Positions 7,516 through 16,147 are shown, numbered from the stretch's first letter. The stretch: DNA of 59,152 bases from Streptosporangium nondiastaticum (GCF_003011965.1 NZ_PXWG01000032.1:1-59152), one strand, 5' to 3'. The notes: a model not told the origin generated them from the sequence alone. Program-made: numbers and translations.

Positions 7516-8913
7516 TCACGCGGCCACCCGCTCGGCCTTCGCCGCGGTGATCCCCTTGGTCGAGGCGATCACGTGGCGCAGCTTCTTGGCAAGCGCCTCG
7601 TAGAACATGCTGAGCGGGAACTCGTCCGGGAGCACGTCGTCCACGAGCTTGCGGGGCGGCTGGGTGAGGTCGAGGGCCTCGGGGCCCTTGGCCCAGACGG
7701 AGCCGGGGTGCGGGGGGAGGTAGGAGGAGACCAGCTCGTAGGCGGCGAGCCAGTGGACCAGCTTGGGGCGGTCGATGCCGTCGCGGTAGAGCTTCTCGAT
7801 CTCGCCGCAGAGCTGGTTGGTGATCCGCGGGGCGCGGTCCCAGTCGATGTGGAGGGTGTTGTCCGTCCAGCGTACGACGTCGTGGCGGTGGAGGTACGCG
7901 AAGAGGAGCTGGCCGCCGAGGCCGTCGTAGTTGCGGACGCGGTCACCGGTGACCGGGAAGCGGAACATCCGGTCGAAGAGGACGGCGTACTGCACGTCGC
8001 GGCCGTGCGCGTTGCCCTCGGCCTCCAGCTTCACGGCCTCCTTGAAGGCGGTGAGGTCGCAGCGGAGCTCCTCCAGGCCGTACATCCAGAACGGCTGCCG
8101 CTGCTTGATCATGAAGGGGTCGAAGGGCAGGTCGCCGTGGCTGTGGGTGCGGTCGTGGACCATGTCCCACAGGACGAACGCCTGCTCACAGCGGTGCTGG
8201 TCGCCGACCATGTCCTGGATGTCGGCGGGGAGCTCCAGGCAGAGGGCGGAGACGGCGGCCTCGGTGACGCGGCGGAAGCGGGCCGCCTCGCGGTCGCAGA
8301 AGATGCCGCCCCAGGTGAAGCGCTCGGGGGCCTCGCGGACGGCGATGGTCTCCGGGAAGAGGACGGCGGAGTTGGTGTCGTAGCCCGCGGTGAAGTCCTC
8401 GAAGGTGATGCCGAGGAAGAGCGGGTTGTCGTAGCGGGTGCGCTCCAGCTCGGCGAGCCACTCGGGCCAGACGACGCGCAGGACGACGGCCTCGAGGTTG
8501 CGGTCGGGGTTGCCGTTCTGCGTGTACATCGGGAAGACGACGAGGTGCTGGAGGCCGTCGGCGCGCTGCGCGGCGGGCTGGAAGGCGAGGAGCGAGTCCA
8601 GGAAGTCGGGCACGCCGAAGCCGGCCTCGGCCCAGCGGCGCAGGTCGGCCACGAGGGCCTCGTGGTACGCGGCGTCGTGCGGCACGAGCGGCGAGAGCTG
8701 CTCGATCGCCGTGACGACGCGGTCCAGCTGGGCCCGTACCGCCTCGCCCGGTGGTGCGTCCTCCGCGGTGAAGTCGATGGAGCCGTCCCGGGACTGCCAC
8801 GGCCGGATTGTTTCCACGGCGTCCTTGAGCTCGGCCCACGCGGCGTGATCGATCACCGGCTCGGCGGTCGATTTGTCGGCCCGTATCGCCGTCGACGCAA
8901 GGATTTCCGTCAT
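7516..8913 (-). CDS. DUF6421 family protein, function unknown
   Basis: A 465-residue soluble protein that I recognise as the streptomycete DUF6421 family; no characterised member is known to me. It has no signal peptide or membrane segment. Distinctive blocks include VVFPMYTQNGNPDRNLEAVV, the His-containing VLWDMVHDRTHSHGDLPFDPF, and LLFAYLHRHDVVRWTDN. Clustered His/Asp residues (DMVHDRTHSHGD) could bind metal. The ATG at 8913 has AGGAGGAG upstream. It leads the operon with the SDR and threonine aldolase genes, with start and stop codons at each junction close or overlapping, so the three products probably act together. A possible promoter is TTGAGC (8978-8973) with TACGGT (8954-8949), 18 nt apart. 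Confidence 0.85.
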   Translation of the reverse strand: MTEILASTAIRADKSTAEPVIDHAAWAELKDAVETIRPWQSRDGSIDFTAEDAPPGEAVRAQLDRVVTAIEQLSPLVPHDAAYHEALVADLRRWAEAGFGVPDFLDSLLAFQPAAQRADGLQHLVVFPMYTQNGNPDRNLEAVVLRVVWPEWLAELERTRYDNPLFLGITFEDFTAGYDTNSAVLFPETIAVREAPERFTWGGIFCDREAARFRRVTEAAVSALCLELPADIQDMVGDQHRCEQAFVLWDMVHDRTHSHGDLPFDPFMIKQRQPFWMYGLEELRCDLTAFKEAVKLEAEGNAHGRDVQYAVLFDRMFRFPVTGDRVRNYDGLGGQLLFAYLHRHDVVRWTDNTLHIDWDRAPRITNQLCGEIEKLYRDGIDRPKLVHWLAAYELVSSYLPPHPGSVWAKGPEALDLTQPPRKLVDDVLPDEFPLSMFYEALAKKLRHVIASTKGITAAKAERVAA

Positions 8914-9282
8914 GGCTGCTCCTCCTCGGGAGAACTTGGCGTTAAGACACCGTATCCGTGCACGCTTCTCCTGCTCAAGAGGGGAGGCCACAAATTATCC
9001 TGCCGACCCCCAGGTCAGGCCGCCGTTTTTCCTGCACGCCTCCGCCATACGTGTTCCCGGATCCACAATTCCGACACATCGGCCCCAGCAGTCACGTGCA
9101 CTGTCCTAGTCGAGTTCCGGCCATTCCCGGCCGTCCGGGCGGCCCCGGGCCCGCTCGCCCGCATCCTCCGGGCCTACCCGCCCGCCGCCGGTGAATTCAC
9201 GAACGTGCAACAGTCTTCCGGTATGCGGACGGTCGGTGATCTGACCTGGACAGACCGGTGATCACGCTGCCAGTCTCGCGCC
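8914..9282. other. Divergent intergenic region, 369 bp
   Basis: No gene is supported here. It holds a possible promoter for the DUF6421 operon (8949-8978, reverse strand), the palindrome GTGAATTCAC (9191-9200), and the promoter of the amino-acid binding protein gene near its right end. The segment 8985-9110 is less GC-rich than its surroundings. Confidence 0.6.
9234..9276 (+). promoter_or_regulatory. Leaderless promoter of the ABC binding-protein gene, flanked by direct repeats
   Basis: TGGACA (9247-9252) and CAGTCT (9271-9276) are 18 nt apart and place the start point at about 9283, the A of the start codon. Two CGGTGATC copies (9234-9241 and 9256-9263, 22 bp apart, two helical turns) bracket the -35 element and could be an operator. 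Confidence 0.5.
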
Positions 9283-10218
9283 ATGCCCGTCGCCAACCGG
9301 CCCACGCGCCGCACCGCCGCCCCGGCCGCGCCCTCCCCCGCCCGCCGCACGGCCCCGGCCGCCGCCTGCCTCGCCGTCCTCCTCGCGGCCGCCACCGGCT
9401 GCGCTCCCCAGGACGACGACGGCTCCGGCTCCTCGAAGTCCTCCGCGGCGCCGCCCGCCGCGGCCGCCTGCACGAAGGGGAAACTGGCCACACAGTTCCC
9501 CGGCAAGCTGACCGTGGGCACCGACAAGCCCGCCTACGCGCCCTGGTTCGCAGGCGACGACCCCTCGAACGGCAAGGGCTTCGAATCGGCCGTCGCCTAC
9601 GCCCTCGCCGAGCGGCTCGGGTACGACCGGGCCGACGTGGTCTGGCAGACCGTGCCCTTCAACACCGCCGTCGCCCCCGGGGCCAAGAAGTTCGACGTCG
9701 ACCTCAACCAGGTCTCCGTCAGCGACGAGCGCCGCCGCGCCGTCGACTTCTCCTCCGGCTACTACGACGTCCGCCAGGCCGTCATCGCCCTGAAGGACTC
9801 CCCCGCCGCCAAGGCCAGGAGCGCCGACGACCTCAAGCACGTCAAGCTCGGCGCCCAGGTCGGCACCACCAGCCTCGACGTCATCAACGACGTCATCAAG
9901 CCCGGCGAGAAGCCCGCCGTCTTCCAGAAGAACGACTACGCGAAGACCGCGCTCAAGAACGGCCAGGTCGGAGCGATCGTCGTCGACCTGCCGACCGCCT
10001 TCTACATCACCTCCGCCGAGATCGAGGACGCCAAGATCGTCGGCCAGTTCGAGGCCGGGGGCGGCAAGCCCGAGCAGTTCGGTCTCGTCCTCGACAAGGG
10101 CAGCCGCCTCACCTCGTGCGTCAGCGGCGCCGTCGACTCCCTCCGCAAGGACGGCACGCTCGCCCGGCTGGAGAAGAAGTGGCTCTCCGAGGCCGCCGAC
10201 GCCCCGGTGCTGAAGTGA
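9283..10218 (+). CDS. Polar amino-acid ABC transporter substrate-binding lipoprotein
   Basis: A 311-residue family-3 solute-binding protein. The N-terminus is long and basic (to about residue 27), with a hydrophobic core and lipobox AATGC (Cys40), so it should be lipid-anchored outside the membrane. The mature domain has the family features GKLTVGTDKPAYAPWF, GFESAVAYALAERLG and FDVDLNQVSVSDERRRAVDFSSGYY (interrupted here), typical of amino-acid or opine binders. It probably captures a polar amino acid and delivers it to the permease that follows. No ribosome binding site is visible; the promoter position suggests a leaderless mRNA. Its stop overlaps the permease GTG. Confidence 0.92.
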   Translation: MPVANRPTRRTAAPAAPSPARRTAPAAACLAVLLAAATGCAPQDDDGSGSSKSSAAPPAAAACTKGKLATQFPGKLTVGTDKPAYAPWFAGDDPSNGKGFESAVAYALAERLGYDRADVVWQTVPFNTAVAPGAKKFDVDLNQVSVSDERRRAVDFSSGYYDVRQAVIALKDSPAAKARSADDLKHVKLGAQVGTTSLDVINDVIKPGEKPAVFQKNDYAKTALKNGQVGAIVVDLPTAFYITSAEIEDAKIVGQFEAGGGKPEQFGLVLDKGSRLTSCVSGAVDSLRKDGTLARLEKKWLSEAADAPVLK

Positions 10219-11132
10219 GCGCCGGGGAAGCGGCCGCCGGGCCCGGGGACGCCGCGCCGTCCCTGGTGAAGGACACCGCCCCGGACACCTACACGCCTTC
10301 CGCGCGCCGCCTCGAACGGGAGCGCTTCAAACGGACCCGGGCGCGCCGCGCCACGGCCGTCGCCGCCTGCAGCACCCTGGTGACGGGCGCCGTCCTGTTC
10401 CTGGCCGTCGTCAACTCCCCCGGCTGGCCGCGCACCCGTGAAACGTTTCTGAACGGGCACTACGCGCGCGAAGCGCTGCCCAAGGTCCTGGAAGGCCTGT
10501 GGCTGAACCTCCGCCTGCTGGTCGTGTGCGGAGCGGCCGTGCTCGTCCTCGGCCTGCTCATCGCCGTCGCCCGCACCCTGCGCGGGCCGGTCTTCTTCCC
10601 GCTGCGCGCGCTCGCCACCGCCTACACCGACTTCTTCCGCGGGCTGCCCCTGGTGATCTGCCTGCTGATGGTCGTCTTCGGCGTCCCGGCGCTGCGCCTG
10701 CAAGGAGTGACGACGGACCCGGTGCTGCTGGGCGGGACGGCGTTGGTGCTGACCTACTCGGCGTACGTCGCCGAGGTCTTCCGCGCGGGCATCGAGTCCG
10801 TGCACCCCAGCCAGCGCGCCGCCGCCCGCTCGCTGGGCCTCAGCGCCCGGCAGACCCTGCGGTTCGTCATCCTCCCGCAGGCCGTGCGCAGGGTCGTGCC
10901 GCCGCTCCTGAACGACCTGGTCTCGCTGCAGAAGGACACCGGGCTCGTCTCGATCGCCGGCGCGGTCGACGCCGTCTACGCGGCCCAGATCCTTTCGAGC
11001 AAGAGCTTCAACTACACGCCGTACGTGGTCGCCGGGCTCATCTTCGTCGCCCTCACCATCCCCATGACCCGCTTCACCGACTGGGTCACGGCGCGGACGG
11101 ACCGCCGGCGGGCACAGGGAGGGATCGTATGA
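10215..11132 (+). CDS. Polar amino-acid ABC transporter permease
   Basis: A 305-residue integral membrane protein of the HisM/GlnP permease family. A basic cytoplasmic N-terminus (about 1-50) precedes roughly five to six membrane segments. The conserved EAA loop is recognisable in EVFRAGIESVHPSQRAAARSLGLSA, where it contacts the ATPase. It forms the membrane channel for uptake of the amino acid bound by the upstream lipoprotein. The GTG at 10215 overlaps that gene's stop by 4 nt, and its own TGA overlaps the ATG of the ATPase. The three proteins are thus made in a coupled series. Confidence 0.93.
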   Translation: MSAGEAAAGPGDAAPSLVKDTAPDTYTPSARRLERERFKRTRARRATAVAACSTLVTGAVLFLAVVNSPGWPRTRETFLNGHYAREALPKVLEGLWLNLRLLVVCGAAVLVLGLLIAVARTLRGPVFFPLRALATAYTDFFRGLPLVICLLMVVFGVPALRLQGVTTDPVLLGGTALVLTYSAYVAEVFRAGIESVHPSQRAAARSLGLSARQTLRFVILPQAVRRVVPPLLNDLVSLQKDTGLVSIAGAVDAVYAAQILSSKSFNYTPYVVAGLIFVALTIPMTRFTDWVTARTDRRRAQGGIV

Positions 11133-11881
11133 GCACGCAGCCCGTGCTGCGCCTCGAAGCGGTGCGCAAGACGTTCGGGGGCACGGTCGTGCTGCGCGAC
11201 GTGGACCTGGAGGTCGCCCCGCACACGGTGACCGCCCTCATCGGCGCCTCCGGCTCCGGCAAATCGACGCTGCTGCGCTGCGCGAACCTGCTGGAGGAGA
11301 TCGACGACGGGGCGATCCTCCTCGACGGCGAGGACATCACCGACCCGCGCGTCGATCCGGACACCGTCCGCCGCCGCATCGGCGTCGTCTTCCAGGCGTA
11401 CAACCTCTTCCCGCACATGACCGTGCTCGACAACATCACGCTGGCCCCGCGGCGGGTGCACGGCGTCCCCCGCGCGGAGGCCGAGGAACGGGCCGGGGAG
11501 CTGCTGGAGCGGCTCGGGCTGGGCGGCAAGGCGGGCGAGTACCCCGACCGGCTCAGCGGCGGCCAGCAGCAGCGCGTGGCGATCGTCCGCGCGCTCGCGG
11601 GCCGGCCGCGGCTGCTGCTCCTGGACGAGATCACGGCGGCCCTCGACCCCGAGCTGGTGGGCGAGGTGCTGGGCGTCGTGCGGGACCTCAAGGACGACGG
11701 CATGACGATGGTGCTCGCCACGCACGAGATGGGCTTCGCCAGGGACGTCGCCGACCAGGTGTGCTTCCTGGACGGCGGGGTCGTGCTGGAGCGCGGCACG
11801 CCCGAGGAGGTCTTCGGCCGGCCTCGCGAGGAGCGCACCAGGCGGTTCCTGCGGCGGATCGTGGAGGCGGGCCGGCTGTGA
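11129..11881 (+). CDS. Amino-acid ABC transporter ATP-binding protein
   Basis: A 250-residue ATPase of the GlnQ/HisP type with every motif present: Walker A GASGSGKST (39-47), Q-loop VVFQAYNLFPHM, signature LSGGQQQR (142-149), Walker B LLLLDE (162-167) and the switch histidine in LATHEMGFA. It powers the importer formed with the two preceding gene products and acts on the cytoplasmic face. The ATG at 11129 overlaps the permease stop. A hairpin terminator at 11955-11989 ends the operon. Confidence 0.95.
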   Translation: MSTQPVLRLEAVRKTFGGTVVLRDVDLEVAPHTVTALIGASGSGKSTLLRCANLLEEIDDGAILLDGEDITDPRVDPDTVRRRIGVVFQAYNLFPHMTVLDNITLAPRRVHGVPRAEAEERAGELLERLGLGGKAGEYPDRLSGGQQQRVAIVRALAGRPRLLLLDEITAALDPELVGEVLGVVRDLKDDGMTMVLATHEMGFARDVADQVCFLDGGVVLERGTPEEVFGRPREERTRRFLRRIVEAGRL

Positions 11882-11954
11882 GCCGTCCGTGAGGGGCGAG
11901 GCCTCGGAGCGAGAAGGGCCCTCGAAGACGGAAGGGTCCCCGAAGTGAGAAGGA

Positions 11955-11989
11955 GTAAGGGGCGCTGCTCAATGACCAGCGCCCCTTAC
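11955..11989. terminator. Bidirectional terminator after the ABC importer
   Basis: A perfect 13-bp stem (11955-11967 with 11977-11989) and a 9-nt loop lie between the ATPase gene and the convergent GNAT gene, whose stop is at 11997. The preceding 11890-11950 is purine-rich with repeated GAAGG-like words. Confidence 0.8.
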
Positions 11990-11996
11990 AGTGCCG

Positions 11997-12539
11997 TCAG
12001 GCCAGTTCCTTGATCAGCAGCTCGAACTCCAGGTCGTCGCGCTGCGGTATGCCGAAACGCTCGTCCCCGTACGGGAACGGGCTCATCCGCCCGGTGCGCC
12101 GGTAGCCCCGGCGCTCGTACCAGGCGATCAGCTCGTCACGCTGCTTGATGACGGTCATGTGCATCTCGGTGGCGCCCCACTCGGCGCGGACGAGCCGCTC
12201 GGCCTCCGCGATGACCACCTTGCCGAGCCCTCCGCCCTGCATCTCCGGGCTGACGGCGAACATCCCGAAGTACGCGTGCTCGCCCCGGTGTTCGAGCTGG
12301 CAGCAGGCCACGATGCGGCCGTCCCGCTCGACCACCAGCAGCCGGCTCGCCGGGTCCGTCACCACGGCCTCGACTCCGTCGGGGTCGGTGCGCTGGCCGT
12401 CGAGCAGGTCCGCCTCGGTCGTCCAGCCGGCGCGGCTCGCGTCACCGCGGTAGGCCGACTCGACGAGCGCCACGAGAACGGGCACGTCGTCGACGGTCGC
12501 GTCCCGGAAGCTCGTCTCGGTGCTGCTGATGGTGTCCAT
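11997..12539 (-). CDS. GNAT family N-acetyltransferase
   Basis: A 180-residue GCN5-related acetyltransferase. The acetyl-CoA binding region is visible as YFGMFAVSPEMQGGGLGKVVIAE, including the Q-x-x-G-x-G/A-type loop QGGGLG, and the C-terminal strand-helix WYERRGYRRTGRMSPFPYGDE is typical. It transfers an acetyl group to an amine on an unknown small molecule or protein. The ATG at 12539 follows AGGAA. The gene is convergent with the ABC importer and divergent from the DUF5134 gene, with a TAGTGT -10-like hexamer at 12591-12586. Confidence 0.9.
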   Translation of the reverse strand: MDTISSTETSFRDATVDDVPVLVALVESAYRGDASRAGWTTEADLLDGQRTDPDGVEAVVTDPASRLLVVERDGRIVACCQLEHRGEHAYFGMFAVSPEMQGGGLGKVVIAEAERLVRAEWGATEMHMTVIKQRDELIAWYERRGYRRTGRMSPFPYGDERFGIPQRDDLEFELLIKELA

Positions 12540-12766
12540 CGTGTTCCTGGGGTCCTCTCCGTACGGCGGTTCCGGCTCCACGTGAACACTAACCCGGCCC
12601 CGGTGCGCGGCGGCCGCCCGCTTTCGCGCCCCTGACGTGCCACCGCGCGTGCGCGGGCGCACATCGCCCCCTCCGGTCCTTCTCCTGTGCGCCCATGCGC
12701 CCCCATGTGCATTCGTTCCCGTGGGAATCAACCGGAGGTGGGTCTGGGCGTCCGGGGAGGTGTGCC

Positions 12767-13351
12767 GTGCACGGACCGCCGCTGATCGGCTGGCTGCTGG
12801 TGGCGCTGTGCGCCGCGACGGGCGCGTACTGCCTGGTGCGGGTCCACGCGGGCCCGGGGGGCGAGCGCCGGGCCGTGGGGAGCGACGCCCTGATGGGGCT
12901 CGGCATGGCCGCCATGGCCGTTCCGGCCACGGTCCTGGACACGCGGCCGTGGGGCGCCCTGCTGTTCGCCGTCGTCTTCGGGGCCGCGGGGGTGCACACC
13001 CTGGTGGCCGTGGCCCGGAGCCGCCTGGACACCCCTCATCTCCACCACGCCGTGGGCGCGTTCGCCATGGTCTACATGGCGCTGGCGATGGCCGGCGGCC
13101 CCGTGGGCGGCCGGAGCGTGCACGCGGGCACGGCCGGGCACGCCGCGGCGGCGCACGAGCCGGCCGGCACCCCGCTGCTGACGGGGCTGCTGCTGGTGTA
13201 CTTCGCCGTGTACGTGGTCCGCACGGTGGCCGTGCTCGTCCCCGTCACCGTCGCTTCGGGGCAGCTCACCTGGCCGGGCCGGCCGGACCTCACGCACGCG
13301 TGCCGGCTGTCCATGGGCATCGGCATGCTGGCCATGCTGCTGACGCTCTGA
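12767..13351 (+). CDS. DUF5134 family membrane protein
   Basis: A 194-residue polytopic membrane protein with about five to six hydrophobic helices and several His residues in the loops (HLHHAVGAF, VHAGTAGHAAAAHE). I recognise it as the actinobacterial DUF5134 family, whose function is not established. The GTG at 12767 has GGGGAGG at 7 nt. It lies 86 bp upstream of an M56-type protease gene on the same strand and may be transcribed with it. The His-rich stretch could bind metal, but no motif proves it. Confidence 0.82.
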   Translation: MHGPPLIGWLLVALCAATGAYCLVRVHAGPGGERRAVGSDALMGLGMAAMAVPATVLDTRPWGALLFAVVFGAAGVHTLVAVARSRLDTPHLHHAVGAFAMVYMALAMAGGPVGGRSVHAGTAGHAAAAHEPAGTPLLTGLLLVYFAVYVVRTVAVLVPVTVASGQLTWPGRPDLTHACRLSMGIGMLAMLLTL

Positions 13352-13437
13352 GCGCCTCCCCCGGCCGCCCGTGGCATGCGTCACTTCGCGTACGGGACCG
13401 TACCCCTGCCCGTCCCGCCGCTCATAGGCTGACGGCC

Positions 13438-14388
13438 ATGATGGTCCCGCTCGCCCTGCTGGTCCTCGGCGCACTGGTCGCGGCGCTGGCGCCGCGCGTG
13501 CTGACGCGCTCCGACTGGCCGGACCGCGAACCGGTCGTGGCGCTGTGGGTGTGGCAGTGCGCGGTGGCGGCCGTGCTGCTGTGCTGTCTGCTTGCCATGG
13601 CGCTGAGCGCCGCCGCGGCCTGGGAGGCCGTGCGCGGGCACGTCTTCGCCGCCGCGCCGCACGGCGTGGTCGAGGCGTACGCCCTCACCGTCTACGCCGC
13701 GTGGGCCGCGCCGCTGGCCCTGACGCTGGCGGGCGGTGCCGCCTGGACGGCGTGGATGCTGAGCCGCGAGATCCGCTGGGCACGTGCCGGCCGCCGCAGG
13801 CGCCACGCGGAACTGCTGGTGCGCTCCCCTCTGCTGCCCGGCGAGGAGCCCGGCGGGGACCGGCTCGTGGTCCTGGAGGGCGACCGCCCGGACGCCTGGT
13901 GGCTGCCCGGCGGCCCGGCCCCTCAGCTGGTGATCACGACGGGTGCGCTGCGCCGTCTCAAGGGCTCGCAGCTGGATGCGGTGCTGGCCCACGAGCAGGG
14001 GCACGCCCGGGCCCGGCACCACTGGCTGCTGCACGTCTCCTCGGCGCTCGCGAACGGCTTCCCGCAGGTGCCGGTGTTCGCGGCGTTCCGCGACCAGGTG
14101 CACCACCTGGTGGAGCTGGCGGCGGACGATGCCGCGTCGCGGCGCTTCGGCCGGCTGACGACCGCGCTGGCCCTGGTGGAGCTGAACGAGGACCGCGGGG
14201 TGTTCGGGCCGTGCCCGTCGCAGCTCTCCCAGGTGCCGACGCGGGTGCAGCGGCTGCTGGCCCCCGCGCCCCGGCTGACGGCGGCGCGGCGGCTGCGGCT
14301 GACGGCGGTGGCGTCCCTGGTGCCGGCCGTCCCGCTGCTGGTCACGTTCATGCCGGGCCTGAGCGCACTGAGCCGGTCCGGCTCGTAG
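13438..14388 (+). CDS. M56-family membrane zinc metalloprotease
   Basis: A 316-residue membrane protein related to BlaR1/MecR1-type peptidases. Three N-terminal helices (about 3-20, 36-60, 82-108) precede a cytoplasmic domain carrying the HEXXH site HEQGH (His185, Glu186, His189), with ELAADDAASRR downstream as a probable third-ligand region. A C-terminal helix closes the chain. Such proteins cleave a repressor or other target in response to a signal; the usual BlaI-type repressor gene is not adjacent. Either Met at 13438 or 13441 could start. The last codons and the stop lie inside a 17-bp tandem repeat (14371-14455), so the C-terminus may vary between strains. Confidence 0.88.
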   Translation: MMVPLALLVLGALVAALAPRVLTRSDWPDREPVVALWVWQCAVAAVLLCCLLAMALSAAAAWEAVRGHVFAAAPHGVVEAYALTVYAAWAAPLALTLAGGAAWTAWMLSREIRWARAGRRRRHAELLVRSPLLPGEEPGGDRLVVLEGDRPDAWWLPGGPAPQLVITTGALRRLKGSQLDAVLAHEQGHARARHHWLLHVSSALANGFPQVPVFAAFRDQVHHLVELAADDAASRRFGRLTTALALVELNEDRGVFGPCPSQLSQVPTRVQRLLAPAPRLTAARRLRLTAVASLVPAVPLLVTFMPGLSALSRSGS

Positions 14389-14455
14389 GGCGCTCAGGCT
14401 CGTAGCGCGCTCAGGCTCGCAAGGCTCTCCGGCTCGCAGGGCTCTCCGGCCCGTG
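14371..14455. repeat. Five 17-bp tandem repeats across the M56 gene stop
   Basis: Units start at 14371, 14388, 14405, 14422 and 14439. Each is 17 bp with a consensus near GNGCTCTCCGGCTCGCA. The first overlaps the final codons and the stop of the M56 gene, and the last ends 86 bp before the PAP2 start. Each unit has partial GAGC/GCTC symmetry. Confidence 0.8.
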
Positions 14456-14541
14456 GGGTGCGGGGCGGGCACGGTCGCCGGGAGCGAGCGGTCGTTGCGA
14501 ACGGGTGGCCCTGCCGGCGTCCCATGGGCCACGATCGCCCC

Positions 14542-15246
14542 ATGCACGCCCCGCCGCGGCCTTCGCCCGCACTCCCCGGCTCCCCTTCCCGCCCGCCCGC
14601 ACGGCCGGTGGCGATCCGCACCGGCCTCGTCCTCGCCGCCGTGTTCTGCGTGCTGCTGGCCCTGGTGGCCTCCGCGTGGGAACCGCTCGTCTCGCTCGAC
14701 CGGCAGATCGCGGACGGGCTGCACCCCGTGGCCGTGGAGCACCCCGGCTGGACGCGGTGCGTCCGCGTGCTCTCCGACCGGCTGTGGGACCCCTGGACGA
14801 TGCGCGCCGCCCTGGCCGTCGCCGTGCTGTGGCTCGTGCGGCGGCGCGACTGGCTGCTCTGCGCCTGGGTCGCCGGCACGTCGGCCCTGGGCACCGGTCT
14901 CCAGCAGGGGCTCAAGGCGGCGGTGGGGCGGGCCCGTCCGAGCTGGCCGGACCCGGTGGTGACCGCGCACTACGCGGCGTTCCCCTCGGGGCACGCCCTG
15001 ACGGCCACGGTCACCTGTGGGCTCCTCGTGTGGCTGCTGCGGCGGCACGGCGTCCGGGCAGCGGTGCTGCGGGCCGCTGCGGCGGTCGCAGCGGTGTCGG
15101 TGCTCGGAGTCGGCTTCACCCGGCTGTACCTGGGGGTCCACTGGATGTCGGACGTCGTGGGCGGATGGCTGCTGGGCGGGGCGCTGGTGGCGGTTTCCGC
15201 GGCGTTGTTCGAGACTCTGACGGACAGGCGGGCGGACAAGGGCTGA
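14542..15246 (+). CDS. PAP2-family membrane phosphatase
   Basis: A 234-residue polytopic protein with the tripartite acid-phosphatase motif: KAAVGRARP (125-132), PSGH (148-151) and TRLYLGVHWMSD (Arg194, His200, Asp204; the first position is Thr rather than Ser). It should dephosphorylate a lipid phosphate such as undecaprenyl pyrophosphate or phosphatidate at the outer membrane face. The ATG at 14542 is preferred; in-frame starts at 14524 and 14458 would only add residues with no support. No ribosome binding site is visible. The next gene starts 9 bp after its stop. Confidence 0.9.
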   Translation: MHAPPRPSPALPGSPSRPPARPVAIRTGLVLAAVFCVLLALVASAWEPLVSLDRQIADGLHPVAVEHPGWTRCVRVLSDRLWDPWTMRAALAVAVLWLVRRRDWLLCAWVAGTSALGTGLQQGLKAAVGRARPSWPDPVVTAHYAAFPSGHALTATVTCGLLVWLLRRHGVRAAVLRAAAAVAAVSVLGVGFTRLYLGVHWMSDVVGGWLLGGALVAVSAALFETLTDRRADKG

Positions 15247-15255
15247 GGGGGCGTC

Positions 15256-15951
15256 ATGACGGTCAAGGGAGTGCTCTTCGACTTCTCCGGCACGCTGTTC
15301 CGGATCGAGTCGGCCGTGTCGTGGCTGACCGCGGCTCTGGAGCGTACGGGCATACGGATGAGCGAGGCCGAAGCGGCCGGGGCCGCACGGCGGCTGGAGG
15401 ACGCGGGCGCGCTTCCCGGCGGACCGCACCCGCGCTCCGTACCACCGCATCTGACCGGGGTGTGGGCCGCGCGCGACCGCAGCGCGGAGGAGCACCGTGC
15501 CGCGTACACCGGGCTGGCGCGCGAGGTGCCGCTGCCCCGGCCCGAGATCTACGACGCGCTGTACGAGCGTCACCTGGAGCCGGCGGCCTGGCGCCCGTAC
15601 GCCGATGCGGCCGGTGTCCTCGGTGAGCTCCGGCAGATGGGCGTGCGCACGGCCGTGGTCAGCAACGTCGGCTGGGATCTGCGGCCGGTGTTCCGGGCGC
15701 ACGGCCTCGACGCGTTCGTGGACGCCTATGTCCTGTCCTTCGAGCACGGTGTGCAGAAGCCCGATCCACGGCTGTTCCTGACGGCCTGTGAGGCGCTCGG
15801 CCTCACTCCCGGGGAGGCGCTGATGGTGGGGGATGACCGCCGGGCCGACGGGGGAGCCGCCGCGCTGGGCTGTGCGGTGCATCTGGTGGACCATCTGCCG
15901 GTCGAGGAGCGGCCGGCGGGGCTGCGGCCGGTGCTCGGGCTGGTCGGCTGA
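15256..15951 (+). CDS. HAD-superfamily hydrolase with altered catalytic motif
   Basis: A 231-residue HAD protein. Motif I is VLFDFSGTLF: the nucleophile Asp9 is present, but the second Asp, the general acid of phosphatases, is Ser11. Motif II is VVSNVGWD, motif III Lys lies in VQKPDPRLF, and motif IV is MVGDDRRAD. The altered motif suggests a non-phosphatase or weak phosphatase reaction, or a related transfer reaction. The ATG at 15256 follows GAGGGGG. It is probably cotranscribed with the PAP2 gene 9 bp upstream. Confidence 0.88.
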   Translation: MTVKGVLFDFSGTLFRIESAVSWLTAALERTGIRMSEAEAAGAARRLEDAGALPGGPHPRSVPPHLTGVWAARDRSAEEHRAAYTGLAREVPLPRPEIYDALYERHLEPAAWRPYADAAGVLGELRQMGVRTAVVSNVGWDLRPVFRAHGLDAFVDAYVLSFEHGVQKPDPRLFLTACEALGLTPGEALMVGDDRRADGGAAALGCAVHLVDHLPVEERPAGLRPVLGLVG

Positions 15952-16147
15952 CGGCCGCAGGCAGGCCCGCCGGCGAAGCCCGCTGCCGAGGCCCCTGGCC
16001 GGATGAGCCGCCACGCTGGTCTGGGCGGTCCCCCGCGCCGCCCAGGCCAGCCGACACGCCGGAGTCGTACCACGCCGGGGGCGGGCAGGACGGCCGGTCA
16101 GCTCCTGAGTATATTGGCCCGGAGCCAGTCAACGCAGGAGTTATGGA

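Noticed and set aside
13381..16014. 877-codon reverse-strand frame opposite the M56, PAP2 and HAD genes
   Set aside because: Composition is Arg/Gln/His/Pro-rich with no domain, and the opposite strand carries three coherent families.
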